This document shows positions 53,901 through 64,000 of a DNA stretch of 64,000 nucleotides, piece by piece. Location of the stretch: positions 3,060,501 to 3,124,500 of the forward strand of contig NC_091247.1 in assembly GCF_042477335.2 (NCBI RefSeq), written 5' to 3'. Positions within the stretch are counted from its first letter, which is position 1. The number at the start of each line of letters is the position of its first letter. The notes below the pieces were generated by a model that saw only the letters and a list, made by a program, of their open reading frames with translations, had not been told where the DNA came from and did no database searches. Position numbers and translations under genes: made by a program. This DNA is from Ovis canadensis (lineage: Eukaryota; Chordata; Mammalia; Artiodactyla; Bovidae).

Positions 53901-56900
53901 CGCCTGGCACAGTGGCTCTGGGCTTGCCGCAGGGCAGGGCAGACTTCCTGCGGGGTTGCTGGCACACCCGGGGTGCGGGTGGGTTGGTGCGGGGCTCCTG
54001 CCAGCCACTGGTGGGCAGGGCCGTGTTTCTGGAGCTGGAAGGCTAGACAGAGGGTTCCAGAAGGGCACCCACCCGCCCTGGTGTTGCCACGGCAGACTTG
54101 GTCCCCGGCAACGGCTGCTGCCAGCATCTCCACACCAGGGGCGTCCTGCTGCCTCCCCCCTCCGAGAGGCTCTCCATGCCCAGCCGCTGTCTCAGGTATC
54201 ACGTCAGACCGTGTGCAGAGTGGAGCCTCTGCTCCCGCGAACGCCCGCCCTGCTGGTCTTAGTGGCGCTAACTGTGAAGTGTCAGCGGGCGGAGGGGAGC
54301 TCGTGGTCTTCCCACTCCGGGCTCTTGGCACCCTCGGGGAGTCCTGGACATGCTGTCCGGGTTTCTCCCGGCTCTGAGGCCCTGGTTTGCGGGTGGAGGC
54401 TGTGGTTTGCTCTCCTCCCAGGCTGCCGCCCTGGCCACGGGCTCTTCTGCTCCGTGTTCGTCTGCGTCTGTTTTAGCTGTGCCACGTGGCTTGTGGAATC
54501 TCAGCTCCCCAACCAGGGGCTGAACCTGAGCACTGAGCACAGAGTCCCGACCGCCGGGCCAGTCAGGTGTATTACAGGAAGTTTAGGAGTGGAGACGCAG
54601 GAGAAAGAGAGCACGTGCCGCCCATCCCCGGAGGCGGCTGCTGGCTGCGCCTGTCCGGGCCTCCCGCGCAGGTGGCTGTCCTGGAGGCCGGCTTGTGTAA
54701 GCTCTTGCCGCTTCATCGAGCAGCTGCTTCACTTTGCGGTGTGCCGACGCGTTGTCTGTTGCTGGTGTTTCTCTCATCTCGGCCTGTCCCGCGTCCTCGT
54801 CTTCTCTTCCACGATCACACACACTTTCTTGAGCGCTAGCACGCAGGTTACTCACCCGCTCTTCTGACAACTGACTTCTGTTTCTCATTTTCTGTTAGAG
54901 GGGTGGAACGGGCTGAGGGTTCAGTAGCTCCGTCTTTGCTTACGTTTGTAACATCTCCTTAGAGTAGACCCCGAGCTGCCACATGGCCAGCTTTGAGGGG
55001 CCTGTCACACGCAGGCCGACCGCCCCATAGAAGCAGTGCCCGACTTGCCGTCCCACCCACAGGGTATGGAAGAAAAGGCCAGATAACCTGAGAAGTCTGC
55101 CTTAGAAGCCTGGGCATACGGCTGTTCCGGGGCCGGTCCACGGAAACGGAGGTGGCTCGTTAGTCTTGGCTGTGTGTTTGCTAGAACCTCCCCTCGGGGA
55201 GTCAACCAGCCTGCCATCACCTGCGCGGGCTGAGGAGCCCGGTGCAGCCCGAGGAGGAGCCGCCAGCACGCTGCAGAGCGGAGGCTTCGAACCTGTGTTG
55301 TTGAAGCCCATCTGTATGAAGTAACATCCGTGTTGTTTTGCTCTCGTAGGTCACTGGGCAAAAATAGCCTCTGAACTACCCCATCGGTCAGGCTCCCAGT
55401 GCCTGAGCAAATGGAAGATCATGGTCAGGGTGAGGCTTTACTAAAAGTTGCTCCCCCGCTCCCCCCGGGACGGGTAGCATCACCCCAGGCAGGACAAGGG
55501 GACAGCAGCTGGTGGGGCAGGAAGGAGGGACATCTGGTCCGGCCTCGGTGTCTCTGCTTCTAGGCACCCGAGCACAGAGAGACCTGGCCTCTTGGGCGGG
55601 GTGGGGGGAGTCCAGCCCCCGCCCCTGGCTCCCTGCAGGCGCCCCTGGCTCCCTGCAGGCACCCCTGCTGAAGGCCTGCTCCCAGCTCCCCCTCACTGAA
55701 GCCCTCCCTCCACAGCAGCGGCAGCGGGCCCGCCGCAGGGCGCGCTGGAGCCCCAGCAGTGGAAGCAGCAGCGACAGCAGCTGGGAGGGTTCAGAGCCCG
55801 AGGAGGCCCCGAAGGACGTCCCGGAGGAGGCCCCAGTGGGCGGCCCGGAGCCGCCACCAGCTCAGTACGCCGTGCCGGACATGGACCTGTGGGTGCCCGC
55901 CCGGCAGAGCACAGAGGAGCTAGGGGGAGCGGTCGCCGGGGGCTGCCCACGCCCTCCCGAGGGCCCTGACACGGCCCAGGCCCCAGCCCCAGCCCCCGCA
56001 GGGCAGCTGGCCTCCAGGAGCCAGAGCGCAGACCCGAGGAGCGTCGGGTGCCCGTGCCCAGTTGCTGCTCACCGCTGGAGCTCCAAGGGGCCACTGGGCA
56101 AGGTGGGTCCAGGGGGCAGCACGCCCCTGCCCGGGGGTCGCCAGGGCTGTGCCCAGTGGCGGCAGCGGCCTGGGTGTGGGGCAGAGGCCTCCCCATTACG
56201 CGGCGTGGCACCCATGCCTGGCCCCTTCCCCGAGAGCTGCCCTGGACAGCACTGGCTCCCTAGAAGCCGGCCCCCTCCGTCTCCCCAGCTTGCTCGCTTT
56301 CTTTCTTTTTTTTTTTTTGCCCCACTGCACAGCCTGTGGGATCCTGGTTCCCTGGCCAGGAGTTGAGTCCAGGCTCATGCTGTGAGAGCGCAGAGTCCTC
56401 ACCCCGGGTCCTGCCAGGGAATCCTTGGCCCTCAGCGCCCCAGGGCAGAGCTGTTGGATGGCCTTAGGGACACACCGCTCTCCTCTGAGGCCACCTCACT
56501 GCAGAGGGCATTTTCCCAGCAGCCCGGGTGCAGGGAGCTGTGTTTGCACCCAATGGCAGCCAGCTTCGCGGGGTGGCTGTTCAGGGCACCCCTGGGGACG
56601 GGGCCATGGGTGCTGGGGACAGGCCTAGCCACTGGTGCCAGCTGCAGCGCCCCAAGCTGCCGGGACCACCCTCACCCCCGCCACCCGCCTGTCTCCCTAC
56701 CCTACCCCTCCTGGCCTGGGCATCCCCCTGCCCTCTGGCACCTGGGTGGGAGTAGAGACGGCACGGGCAGGCACATAGCAGCCCCACAGCAGAGCCCAGC
56801 CCGCATCCCAGAGGCCTTTCTCTCCCCAAGCAGGAGAGGCTAAGGCAGCTGCACCCGCCTGGCTCAGCCCCAGGGCTCAGCCCTGGCGGCGGCACCAGGG

Positions 56901-59900
56901 ATGAGGCCAGGGCCTGCGTGCAGCCACAGTGGGCCAGGACCATGCAGCGGCGCCAGGGACACGCCCTGCAGAGGAGGCTCTTGGAGCACAAGCTTCTGAC
57001 GGCCGTGAGCCCCTGGGTGGGAGAAGTCGACCTGCTATGCGCTCGCCCAAGGCCCGCCATGTGGCCCCGTCGAGGTACTGCCCGGGGCCCCAGGGGCAGA
57101 GGCAGGGGGCTGTGAGGGGGAGGAGAGGAAAGGGGCTGGGGTACCTGCAGACACACGGACGGAGGTTGCACCTGCCCGCCTAGGGGGGTGGAGGGACGGG
57201 GCCTGTGCACCCGGTGTCGACCTGCAGGGGTTGTTTCTGTGCCCCGCCCTGTCCTACTCAGCACGTGGCAGCCGGCTCAGGAATGGGCCCGAGGCTCACC
57301 CTGGCATTCCCAGTGCGCAGGCGCCCACAGGGGGAGGGCATACGCTCCAGGGGGCGGGAGTCTCGGGCTCAGGTGCGCCCATCAGCCTGCCCGCAGGACC
57401 CTCAGCCCCTTTCTGGGCGAGGGCAGCGGCCGCTGGCATGCTGGTTCCGGGTGGCTCTGTTCACGTGCCCGTGTCCCCTCAGCTGACGGTATCAGGAGAC
57501 AGCTGCAGGGCGCCCAGCTGGCCAGCACCCCAGTGTTCGCCCTCCTCATTCAGGTGAGAAGCCCCCAAACAAAGCTTTCTTCTCTTCTCCTTGACCTTTT
57601 GGTGGAATTTTGAAGACTGTGGTGGGTTCACGTCTCCAAGTCCAGGCTTTCTAAGGCTATGGATCCTTGAAAGTGGTCCTTCCGAGGCCTGTGACTCTCA
57701 GCAGTTGACTCAACAAGGGGGGGGGGGGCGCAGCCTCGGGGTGTCCATGCCGCTGTCCCTCTGTGGGAGGGCCCGGCACTGAGGGGATGAAGGACCTGGA
57801 CATCCCCGCGGGGCTGGGCCAGGGCGGGGGGTGGGGGGCACACAGCCTGGAGGACCCAAGTCCAGGCTGGGGCGGGAGCCACGCAGCCACGACCTCTGGG
57901 GCTGTGCAGCCCGGGCAAGGCCCCTGGGTGTCAGTCTGCTCTGCGAGAGCCGCTGTGGTCAGCGATGGCCTGAGCCCCTCCGCGGACAGCCTCGTGGGGG
58001 CGGGGAGCCTCGGGACGGCGGGAGGGGCCTCCCATCACACGGTGTCGGCCCGCATCCTGCACCCCTCAGCTGTTCCAGATTGACACGCCTGGCTGCGTGG
58101 AGGTGGTTCGAGAGAGGAAGACCTGGCCGCCCGCCCTGCTCCAGGCTGGTGCCTGGGACCCGCCGCCCCTGCAGGTGAGGACTGAGAGTGAGTGCCCAGC
58201 TCCCCAGGTGCCCACCACACTTTCCTCCCGTGCAGTTGGGGAGTAAGGCATTCCCGAGTCCCCGGAGGTTGGGCCAGCACCCGAGAGCAGCCCATGCCCG
58301 TTGCCAGGAGAGTCTGCAGGTCTCCAGGGCAGGCCTGGGACCCTGGGGGCCTCTGAGGCAAGTCCAGGGGTGCAGGGCTCTGCAGGCACACAGGCTCGCC
58401 TGGCTCCACGGCATGTCTCTCCCTGGTGCCGTACCGCCCCTTGTAGGGGGGTAGGGGGACCGTTAGACGCCTGCTGCCCTGGGCACTAGCCCCTGGGTGG
58501 CAGCCTGGTGCCAGTGGGCCAGGTCCTTGGGCCACGCCTCCGAGTTCGGTCACTACTGGAGGAAAGGACGGCAGAGCGTTGCTGGTCGGAGAAGCAGGCA
58601 CGGCGCTGTGGCAGCCTGTCCAGGCCTGGAGCCGCGCGCCCTCCTGCCTGAGCAGCTGGGCCCCCGGCCTCTCTCTGACCCCACCGACTTACACGCTCCC
58701 AAGGACGCCTTGGCGTGGCCTCGCGGGACGAGGGGCCGGGCATCCCCACATGTGGGGCGAGAGGCAGCCTCGGGCGGCATGGGAAGGTGTGGGGGTTGCC
58801 CTGAGGTGCGAACACTGCTCTGTTTTCTCTTCTAGGAACCCTCGAGTGCCTGCAGCACCCCAGGTACCGCCCGCCTGCCCCTCCCTTTGTCTGGGTGGTT
58901 TATGTCTAGACCAGTCCTAGGCTTTACATTTCAGCGCCTTGTGGGGGTCTCTGAATCCCACCCCAGGGGGCGGCCTGGCTTGCTTGCGTGAACAGTCAGC
59001 CTTCCCCAGCCTGCCGGGAGCAGGGGCGCTCTCTGGGCCCAGGCATCGGGCACGGCCTCTCCCGCCGGCGGCTGCCTGTCCCCACACCAGCAGGATCAGG
59101 CAGCGGTCCCGGGTCCTGGGAGGTGACCGCGGAGAGCAGGGTGAGGGTGCTGCAGTCCTCGTGTGAGGGTGTTGGAGGCACAGGTCATCAGGGGCTGGCC
59201 TTCCCGCTGGGCCCACCCTGGATGGGGCAGAGCATGGGGGCGAGGGGAGGTCTGGGGTGTGCAGGCAGATCGACAGCCCTCAGCCCGGACGCAGCCCCAG
59301 CAGCCGCCCCCGCCCCACAGGCCCTTCCCTGGGACACAGGGCCCATCGCCCGACGCACCTCAGCGTGCCTTCCGTCTTCCCCAGGCTGCCTCACCCAGAG
59401 CGTGCCAGCCCAAGGGGCCGCGAAGCAGAGCACCTGCCCTGAGGGGGTCAGAGGGCCGCAGGCCTGCCGCGCAGCGTCCACACCACAGGCACCCGCCCCG
59501 GCTCCATGCAGACCCCGGCCCAAGCCCAAGACCGTGTCTGAGCTGCTTCGGGAGAAGCGGCTGCGGGAGGCCCGAGCCCGGAGGGCCGTGCAGGGCCCCG
59601 CCTTCCTCTCGGCCCGGGTGCTGGTCTCCGCGCCCGTGGTCCTCCAGCCGCTGGCCCCCCCAGGCACCTCCGTCTCCAGAGTTGTGCTGTCCGGGCCTGG
59701 AGGCCCTCCAGTGACCAGTTCCAGTGTTTCGGGCTCCTGGGCACCAGCCAAGGCTGAGAGAGGCCTGACTCTGCACACCTTTGCCCTCGGCCCCGCCACC
59801 TCCAGGGCCCCTGGCCAGGTTCCTGCAAGTTGCCCGCTGAGTGCTCTTGGACAGTCTCCGGCCCCTGCCACATCCCGGAAGCAGGGCCTGCCTGAAGCGC

Positions 59901-61968
59901 CCCCCCTTCTGCCCGCGGCCCCCAGCCCCGTCCAGCCCGTCAGCCTGACGCCAGCCCTGGGCACACCCACGGTGGCCAGCACCCCTCTGCCCGTCACCTG
60001 GGTCCTCACGGCACAGGGGCTGCTCCCGGTACCCCTGCAGGCCGTGGTGAGCCTGCCAACGCCGACAGGGGCTCCTGACCCCACACAGCTGTCGGTGACT
60101 CTGCCGCCCTCGCCCGCCGAGACTCCGGCCAGCCGGAGCTGCCCTGGGCCACCAGCAGCCAGCGTAGACTTGGAGCCGGAGCCTCCCTGCAGGATGGAGC
60201 CCTTGAGCGAGAGCCCCACAGAGGTGGCTGAGGCCTGTGGCCTCGCGGGACTCACCTCCTCTGAGGAGGCCCTGGTGGCTGGGGAGATGTCTTCACCCAC
60301 GACTCCCTCCCAGGACATGCCCCTGCCCCACCACCTGGCAACTGAGCCCCCCAGCTCCAGCCCACCGCCCCTGCACGGGGCCCCAGGGGCTGCCTCAGGG
60401 CCCGGGGAGCCCCAGCCTCTGGACCTGGAGGAGCCCCTGCTGCCCTGGCTGGGGCTGGAGAATGGACCCCTGGACTTGAGCCTCCTTTCCCAGGAGAGCG
60501 AGGCAGCCACACAGGAGTGGCTGAGGGGGCAGCAAGGGGTGCCCGTGCCCGCCCTGGGGAGCCAGCTGGCCTACCAGCCGCCCACGCTGTGCAGCCTGCG
60601 GGCGCTGTCCGGCCTCCTGCTGCGCAAGAAGGACTTGGAGCATGGGGCCGCGGTCCTGGCACCAGATGGGCCGGCTGGCGCCCTGCAGGCCTCGCTGGGG
60701 CGGGTGCGCGAGCGGCTTCGCAACAGCCCAGCCTACCTGCTTCTGCGGGCGCGCTTCCTGGCTGCCTTCACCCTGCCTGCGCTCCTAGCCACCCTATCCC
60801 CCCGCGGCGTCCCCACCACCCTATCGGCAAGTGCCGGGCCTGACCCTGAGACAGACAGTGATGACTTTGACCCGGAGGAGCCGGAGCTCACTGACAGCGA
60901 TGGGCAGCCCGGGGACCCCACCCAGGTAGGCTGTTGTGGGTACGGAGCCCTCGCCTGCCCAGAGCAGGGGGAGGTCGTGGCGGGAGGTGGTGGCTGACCT
61001 CAGGAGGAAGAGGCCACGCCACACCGCCTATCGCTTGTGGCCTCCGGGCAGCAGGAACCTCACCGCCAGCACGGGGGGTGGGGGGGCCTACCGCCCCAGC
61101 CTGCGCCAGCAGGCAGCGAGCGGCCTGTGTCTGTGCCCCCTGCTGCACACGCACGCCCCACCTGTGTCTTGGGGAGGTCACGGCATGTCCACGTCTGTAG
61201 CCTGCTCAGCTGTGGGAGCCGGGCCGCTTTTGTTTCCAGACAGGAACCTGGATACAGACTTAGGGAGGGGGTCCCCTGCCACTGTGCGCCAGGGAGTCCC
61301 TGGTCCCCTCAGGACACAGAGGGCCCTCAGGTCCCTTGCGGGCATTGATCCTCCCAGAGAACCCCTAGGAGCGGCCCATCCCCATCATGTGGCGGCGGCC
61401 ACAGCAGTGAGGCTTGCTGCTGGACCTGTGGCCCCCCACGCCCCCTGCGGCCTGGCCCAGCCCACTTCCCTTCCCAGGGGCATGGCCTTAGGAGTTCAGA
61501 GGGTCTTCCAGGCTGAAGCAAAGGGCAAGTTCTGCTGGCCCCTGTTGCCCCTGGATACTGAGGGTAGGAAAGCTCCTGTCCCCAGCATCATGGGCAGCTT
61601 CCCTCAGGCCCTGCCCCCTGGCTCAGCTGGGGGAACCACGGTATAGCAGGCTGGCTCTTGGGGGGCTGCTTAGCAGGGATCGGAGTCCCCAAGTAAAGGA
61701 GGGGTCAGCAGGAAGTCAGAGCCCCACGTGGCCCCAGGAAGACAATACCTCCCATCCAGCCCCAGTGGGGACACGCCTGAGGAGCTGCCTGCTCCTCACT
61801 GCCCGTCTGTCTGGGCTGGAGGGTCACTCTCATCCTCTGCCTGGGTTTCAGGGAGCCCCGGACCCCAGCCAGGGCCCTGCCCGCTCCTGCCTGGACAGCC
61901 CCGACAACCCGGACATGCTGCAGACACGGCGCTTGAGGCATGTACGCAAGCGACGGCGGCTACAGTGA
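41955..61968 (+). CDS. SNAPC4: SNAPC4 (SNAP190), largest subunit of snRNA-activating complex (complete, 21 coding exons, 1331 aa)
   Basis: SNAPC4 binds the proximal sequence element of snRNA promoters through Myb repeats and scaffolds the SNAP complex for RNA polymerases II and III. Exons: 41955-42084, 42942-42994, 44085-44252, 44373-44498, 44854-44932, 45225-45306, 45985-46089, 46170-46242, 46458-46622, 49530-49677, 49838-49944, 50036-50130, 51970-52064, 55350-55429, 55716-56102, 56834-57074, 57483-57553, 58070-58174, 58836-58863, 59385-60925, 61852-61968. The start MDVDAERERISREIEQLERI matches human. Myb-type units: KQEWSEQEV...HLDWQSIAEEL (about 295-327), REWTEEEDRML...DSMQLIYRW (348-402), LWAPEEDAKLLQAV...RDRYLRRL (404-450), KGRWNSKEV...SQCLSKWKIM (455-500). 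A Ser-rich, then Pro-rich tail follows, with PKPKTVSELLREKRL, LLLRARFLAAFTLPALL and the basic end RKRRRLQ. Human is 1469 aa; the tail is shorter here. Exons 15-16 are the least certain. Confidence 0.94.
43800..43935 (-). repeat. Probable ruminant L1-derived fragment
   Basis: ATTGAAAGGTAATTGTTTTA CAGTATCGTGTTGG ... GTGAATCAGCCATATGTACC ... CCTCCTGAACCTCCCTCCCA resembles a segment common in antisense ruminant L1 copies. It is in SNAPC4 intron 2, just upstream of exon 3. Confidence 0.55.
46664..46740 (+). repeat. 35-bp tandem duplication, SNAPC4 intron 9
   Basis: GGTCTGCTCGGGCCACTCGG GAGGGCAGCTGGA occurs twice in succession. Confidence 0.9.
47150..47286 (-). repeat. CHR SINE, antisense
   Basis: TTATTTTTTTGGCCACTTCA, then CTTAACCACCAGACCCCCAAGG AAGTCCC in two pieces, the reverse of the CHR SINE, SNAPC4 intron 9. 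Confidence 0.8.
47685..48082 (-). repeat. Two consecutive CHR SINEs (long then short form), antisense
   Basis: The first (about 47685-47940) ends ACCGAGCCACCAGGGAAGCC and carries GGGATCGAACCCATGTCTCC. The second (about 47945-48082) ends CCGGACCACCAGGGAATTCC. Both are reversed SINEs with T-rich starts, in SNAPC4 intron 9. Confidence 0.85.
48090..48645 (-). repeat. Old L1 3' region, antisense
   Basis: GCTGTTTTAGGTTCACAGCA, TTGGATAAATACCTAGGAGC and the GTGTTCAGCTTTGTGGGAAA region are typical of antisense 3' ends of old mammalian L1 copies. The long intron 46623-49529 has no exon I can recognise. Confidence 0.6.
50375..50500 (-). repeat. Old L1 3' fragment
   Basis: TAATTCACATATAAACCATT followed by GCCACCATCACAATTCTAGA resembles antisense old L1. 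SNAPC4 intron 12. Confidence 0.55.
50551..50685 (+). repeat. CHR SINE
   Basis: GGGATTTCCCTGGTGTCCAG ... GGCCAGGGAACTTGATCCTA ... and a tail AAATAAATAAATA. SNAPC4 intron 12. Confidence 0.85.
50690..51300 (+). repeat. Old L1 ORF2 3' part, sense, interrupted by a Bov-A SINE
   Basis: GGGGATGTGGAGAAATCAGA ... CACTCTTGGTGGGATTGAAA before the SINE, and CAGCAGATGAGCGGATAAAC after it, are the usual end-of-ORF2 landmarks of L1 in the same orientation. A SINE lies between them. Confidence 0.65.
50985..51116 (+). repeat. Bov-A type SINE inserted in the L1 fragment
   Basis: GGAGAAGGAACTGGCAACCC ... GGAGAATCCCACGGACAGAG ... GGTCGCACAGAGTTGGGCGT GACTGAAGCGACTTAGC is a Bov-A unit derived from BovB, sense orientation. 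Confidence 0.9.
51345..51700 (-). repeat. Old L1 3' region, antisense
   Basis: GAAATCATTAGGTCGTGTGG, CCAGAGTGGCTGCACCACCT and TTATTTGGCCATTTCTGTGT are landmarks of antisense L1 3' UTRs. It is 270 bp before SNAPC4 exon 13. Confidence 0.6.
52300..52850 (-). repeat. L1 fragments, antisense
   Basis: GATCCATCCACGTTGCTGCA, ATATTCCATTGTGTGTATGT and TGTCCATTCATCTATCAGTG belong to the antisense L1 3' end. The part from about 52650 (TCCCTGGTAATCAGTCTGTT) resembles antisense ORF2. SNAPC4 intron 13. Confidence 0.65.
52852..53057 (-). repeat. Bov-tA SINE, antisense, inside L1
   Basis: TGCTTAGTCGGTCAGTCGTG ... GCGACCCCATGGACTGTAGC ... and the tRNA-Glu-like end GGTTCCTGGCCACTGAGCCA. L1 sequence resumes on its far side (53060-53225, GATTTATCAATTTCGTTTAT). 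Confidence 0.9.
53060..53720 (-). repeat. Antisense L1 ORF2 pieces split by a long CHR SINE (53228-53532)
   Basis: 53060-53225 is antisense L1 (GGGCCTTCTCTTTTTCTTGT). 53228-53532 is a reversed long CHR SINE (CTTAACCTCTGGACCCCCTG at its end). 53535-53720 again resembles antisense L1. SNAPC4 intron 13. Confidence 0.6.
54440..54570 (-). repeat. CHR SINE, antisense, diverged
   Basis: TTTTAGCTGTGCCACGTGGC TTGTGGAATCTCAGCTCCCC ... ACCGCCGGGCCAGTCAGG. SNAPC4 intron 13. Confidence 0.7.
55617..55658 (+). repeat. 20-bp tandem duplication carrying a splice-acceptor-like end, before SNAPC4 exon 15
   Basis: GCCCCTGGCTCCCTGCAGGC occurs twice in direct succession, preceded by a partial third copy (CGCCCCTGGCTCCCTGCAGG overlap). 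Each full copy ends in CCCTGCAG. Confidence 0.85.
56295..56432 (-). repeat. CHR SINE, antisense, SNAPC4 intron 15
   Basis: A T-rich start, then CAGCCTGTGGGATCCTGGTT CCCTGGCCAGGAGTTGAGTC ... CGGGTCCTGCCAGGGAATCC, a reversed CHR SINE. Confidence 0.8.
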
Positions 61969-62920
61969 GCCGCGGGGTGAGTGCCCAGGCATCCCCAGCT
62001 CCCCTTGGCTGCGGTGCTGTCATGAGGGGTCGGGCGTGGCGTATGGCCTCCTCTCACCCACTCCCCTCCCCGGCTCCACGCCCCTGCTTTCACTGCTGCC
62101 CTGGGGCCGGCCCCCCTGTGCCCCGGGGTCTTGGCACTGCCAGCTGTCTGCCTGGCCCTGTCCTCTTCTCGTCTGCAAGGCCTGTCCCTCTCTCCATCCA
62201 GCTCTGCTTGGCGATCCACTCCTCAGACACCCTCCCCAGCTGTTCTAAGACAGTATCCCTGTCCCGGGGCCTGGCCGTGCTCGTGGTGCCTGCCCTACCC
62301 TGACACCTGACATTCGTCCGTGTGGGTCCGTTATCTCCCCCAGAACGTGAGCCCTTCGGGCAGGTGCAGGGTCCCCCGTGACCAAGCAGGCACAGCCTGA
62401 TGGGTCTTCATGAACTGAGACTCGAGCCCAGGAGGACGTTTGCAGAAGCAAGAACTACAGCCTCTGAGCAGCGTGGACGTGCTGCGGGAGGTCCTTGGTC
62501 CTGGAGTGGATGGATGAGGGCAGTGCACGGGGCCCTGGGTGGATGGGGACTGAGAGGGGCCGCCTGCACCAGGCCCACTCAGGCTCCAGGGTGTGTCCTC
62601 CGCGTGGCCCTCCACAGACTGCAGGCGGGCAGCACGCCTCGTTCCTCCCCGCCTGGCCCCCCAAGGCAGCGCTGCGCCTTTGCCTTGCTGTCTGTGGGGT
62701 CCGGTTGGGGTCAGAGCACCCTGTCACGAGGGTGTTCTTACGTTCTAGGACTGCCCAGGGCTTGCCAGCCGGTGCAGCTGACAGGCAGGGGGGCCCATGC
62801 TGGACCTGGGTGAGCCCACCTCGGGGGTGGTTCCGCCAGCAGTCAGTGCGTTGTCCTAGCTCGGCTGGTCCCTGAAGGTATCCAGAATGCTGGAAGGAAT
62901 AAAGAAATAGTCCTGTTCGT
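61969..62920 (+). other. SNAPC4: SNAPC4 3' UTR with polyadenylation signal
   Basis: Follows the TGA at 61966-61968. The first AATAAA is at 62898-62903, which predicts an end near 62920. Confidence 0.75.
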
Positions 62921-64000
62921 AACTAAAAGCAATCCATGGACTCTTTATGATCTCATCCGGTTCTGCACATGCCAGCTGGGCCCTGGGGTCCACAGAGCAG
63001 AGCCCCTGCCCCCAGGGCCTCTGGGGCCTGGGATGGGGAAGAACAGGTCTTCCTGCTCCTGGCTCCAGGCAGAGGGCAGCCCACACCCACCCAGGGGCTC
63101 AGGGCTCTCCTGGTGCCACCGTGGGCGGGGCAAGCCCACTTCCTCCGCTGTTCAGACCGCACAGGCGGGTCCCAGAACCTGTGGCTGCCCGGCTGCCCAC
63201 AGACCCCCCTGGCAGCCTACACGGTGGCCACGAGCCAGCGCTCCTGTGATTTCGTGCAGGCGTTTCTTTGGTAGGAGCCTCGCGCCCTCTCTGCTACTCT
63301 GTCTGAAGGAGCTCGGGTTTGGGGGTCTGGTTACACCCTCCGAGGCTCTGGTTTCTCCCGGGGACTCTGTTCTCACACGCCACTTCCTTTTGCTTTCACT
63401 TATCACGGGAGGTTCCCACGTAGAGGAACAGGGCACGCGCCCAGCGTGTGTCCTGCCCCCGCCCCCCAGACAGCAGTCCCCGGGGTCACCTGACTCCCCT
63501 TTCTCCGCGCCCAGACCCCATGGGTGGCGTGGCCATGGGCTGACTCGCCCACCCAGCTGTGTGTGTGGGTGCCCGGTCCTCAAGTCACCGATTCCACTTT
63601 TCCTTGTGACTTTCTCTGACCTGGGGGTTAAGACATTTGTTATTTGATTCCCAGATAGTAATTTTCAAGCACACCGTGAAGATCCCTCCACAGCCTCATT
63701 GCATAGAGTGGGAACACTAGCTCACGGAGGGCCTAGGCCCGGCACTCTGCCTGCCTGCCGGGTGTGCAGGGCCAGGGCCGCAGCTGGCGCCTCTCCTACA
63801 CCAGGAGGACCCTCCACCCCCTCCCAAGGGGAGCCCACCAGGACTTCCAGGGATTAGCCTGCTCAGCCAGGAGGCAGAGGAAACCCCGGAGGCTGAGGCT
63901 CAGGACCCCCAGGAATCGAGCACAGGAAGCCAGTAGCCATGGTCAGGCTGCTGCCCACCAGCTGTGGCCCCTTCCCGAAGTCGGCGTTCAGCCCGGCAGC
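62921..64000. other. Intergenic, no gene recognised
   Basis: By synteny CARD9 should lie next on the plus strand, but its start (human MSDYENDDECW) is not visible here. The sequence is unique-looking and moderately GC-rich. A non-coding CARD9 exon cannot be excluded. Confidence 0.55.

Noticed and set aside
56103-56366. Continuation of SNAPC4 exon 15 to the next stop
   Set aside because: A good donor (AAG|GTGGGT) at 56102 is in the right phase for the ERLRQ exon, and the open part beyond it runs into an antisense SINE.
58988-59384. In-frame open extension upstream of SNAPC4 exon 20
   Set aside because: No acceptor there keeps the phase with the exon at 58836-58863. The acceptor at 59384 does, and restores the expected GCLTQSVPAQ join.
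59188-60510. Long minus-strand open frame (440 codons) opposite SNAPC4 exon 20
   Set aside because: It mirrors a GC-rich, Pro-rich coding exon and shows no recognisable domain. Antisense frames stay open by base composition.
62921-64000. Start of CARD9
   Set aside because: Expected from synteny, but no sequence matching its conserved N-terminus is present.

Overview
This is nuclear DNA from a ruminant, almost certainly a bovid. The genes are vertebrate, with short GT-AG exons and CpG-island promoters. The repeats are those of ruminants: BovB LINE pieces, Bov-A/Bov-tA SINEs, tRNA-Glu-derived CHR SINEs and old L1 fragments. Gene order SEC16A, INPP5E, PMPCA, ENTR1, SNAPC4 matches the conserved block at human 9q34.3, read from the opposite end. 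The sequence alone does not separate cattle from sheep, goat or related species. All exon limits below were read by eye: each has consensus splice sites, keeps phase with its neighbours, and was compared with my memory of the human proteins. No alignment was run.

Layout. 469-10365 (+): the last 14 coding exons (500 residues) and 3' UTR of SEC16A, an ER-exit-site scaffold. 10590-11450: CpG island and promoter of INPP5E. 11976-19941 (+): complete INPP5E (656 aa, ciliary phosphoinositide 5-phosphatase). 20616-21925: convergent gap. 22693-31980 (-): complete PMPCA (525 aa, alpha subunit of the mitochondrial processing peptidase). 31980-32234: bidirectional CpG promoter shared by PMPCA and ENTR1. 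32234-37528 (+): complete ENTR1/SDCCAG3 (432 aa, endosome-to-cilium trafficking). 39265-40566: 5'-truncated BovB LINE lying against the SNAPC4 CpG promoter. 41955-61968 (+): complete SNAPC4 (1331 aa, Myb-repeat subunit of the snRNA activator complex). 62921-64000: no gene recognised; CARD9 would be expected next.

The genes are housekeeping neighbours rather than a pathway. SEC16A, INPP5E and ENTR1 share a trafficking/cilium theme, PMPCA matures mitochondrial precursors and SNAPC4 drives snRNA transcription. I found no convincing new multi-gene system. The most interesting signals are small. A minisatellite in PMPCA intron 8 has copied the exon 9 splice acceptor several times, and the intron is open and in frame throughout. 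In-frame duplicated splice sites also occur in INPP5E and SNAPC4, a 58-codon upstream ORF lies just before INPP5E, and a BovB copy abuts the SNAPC4 promoter.
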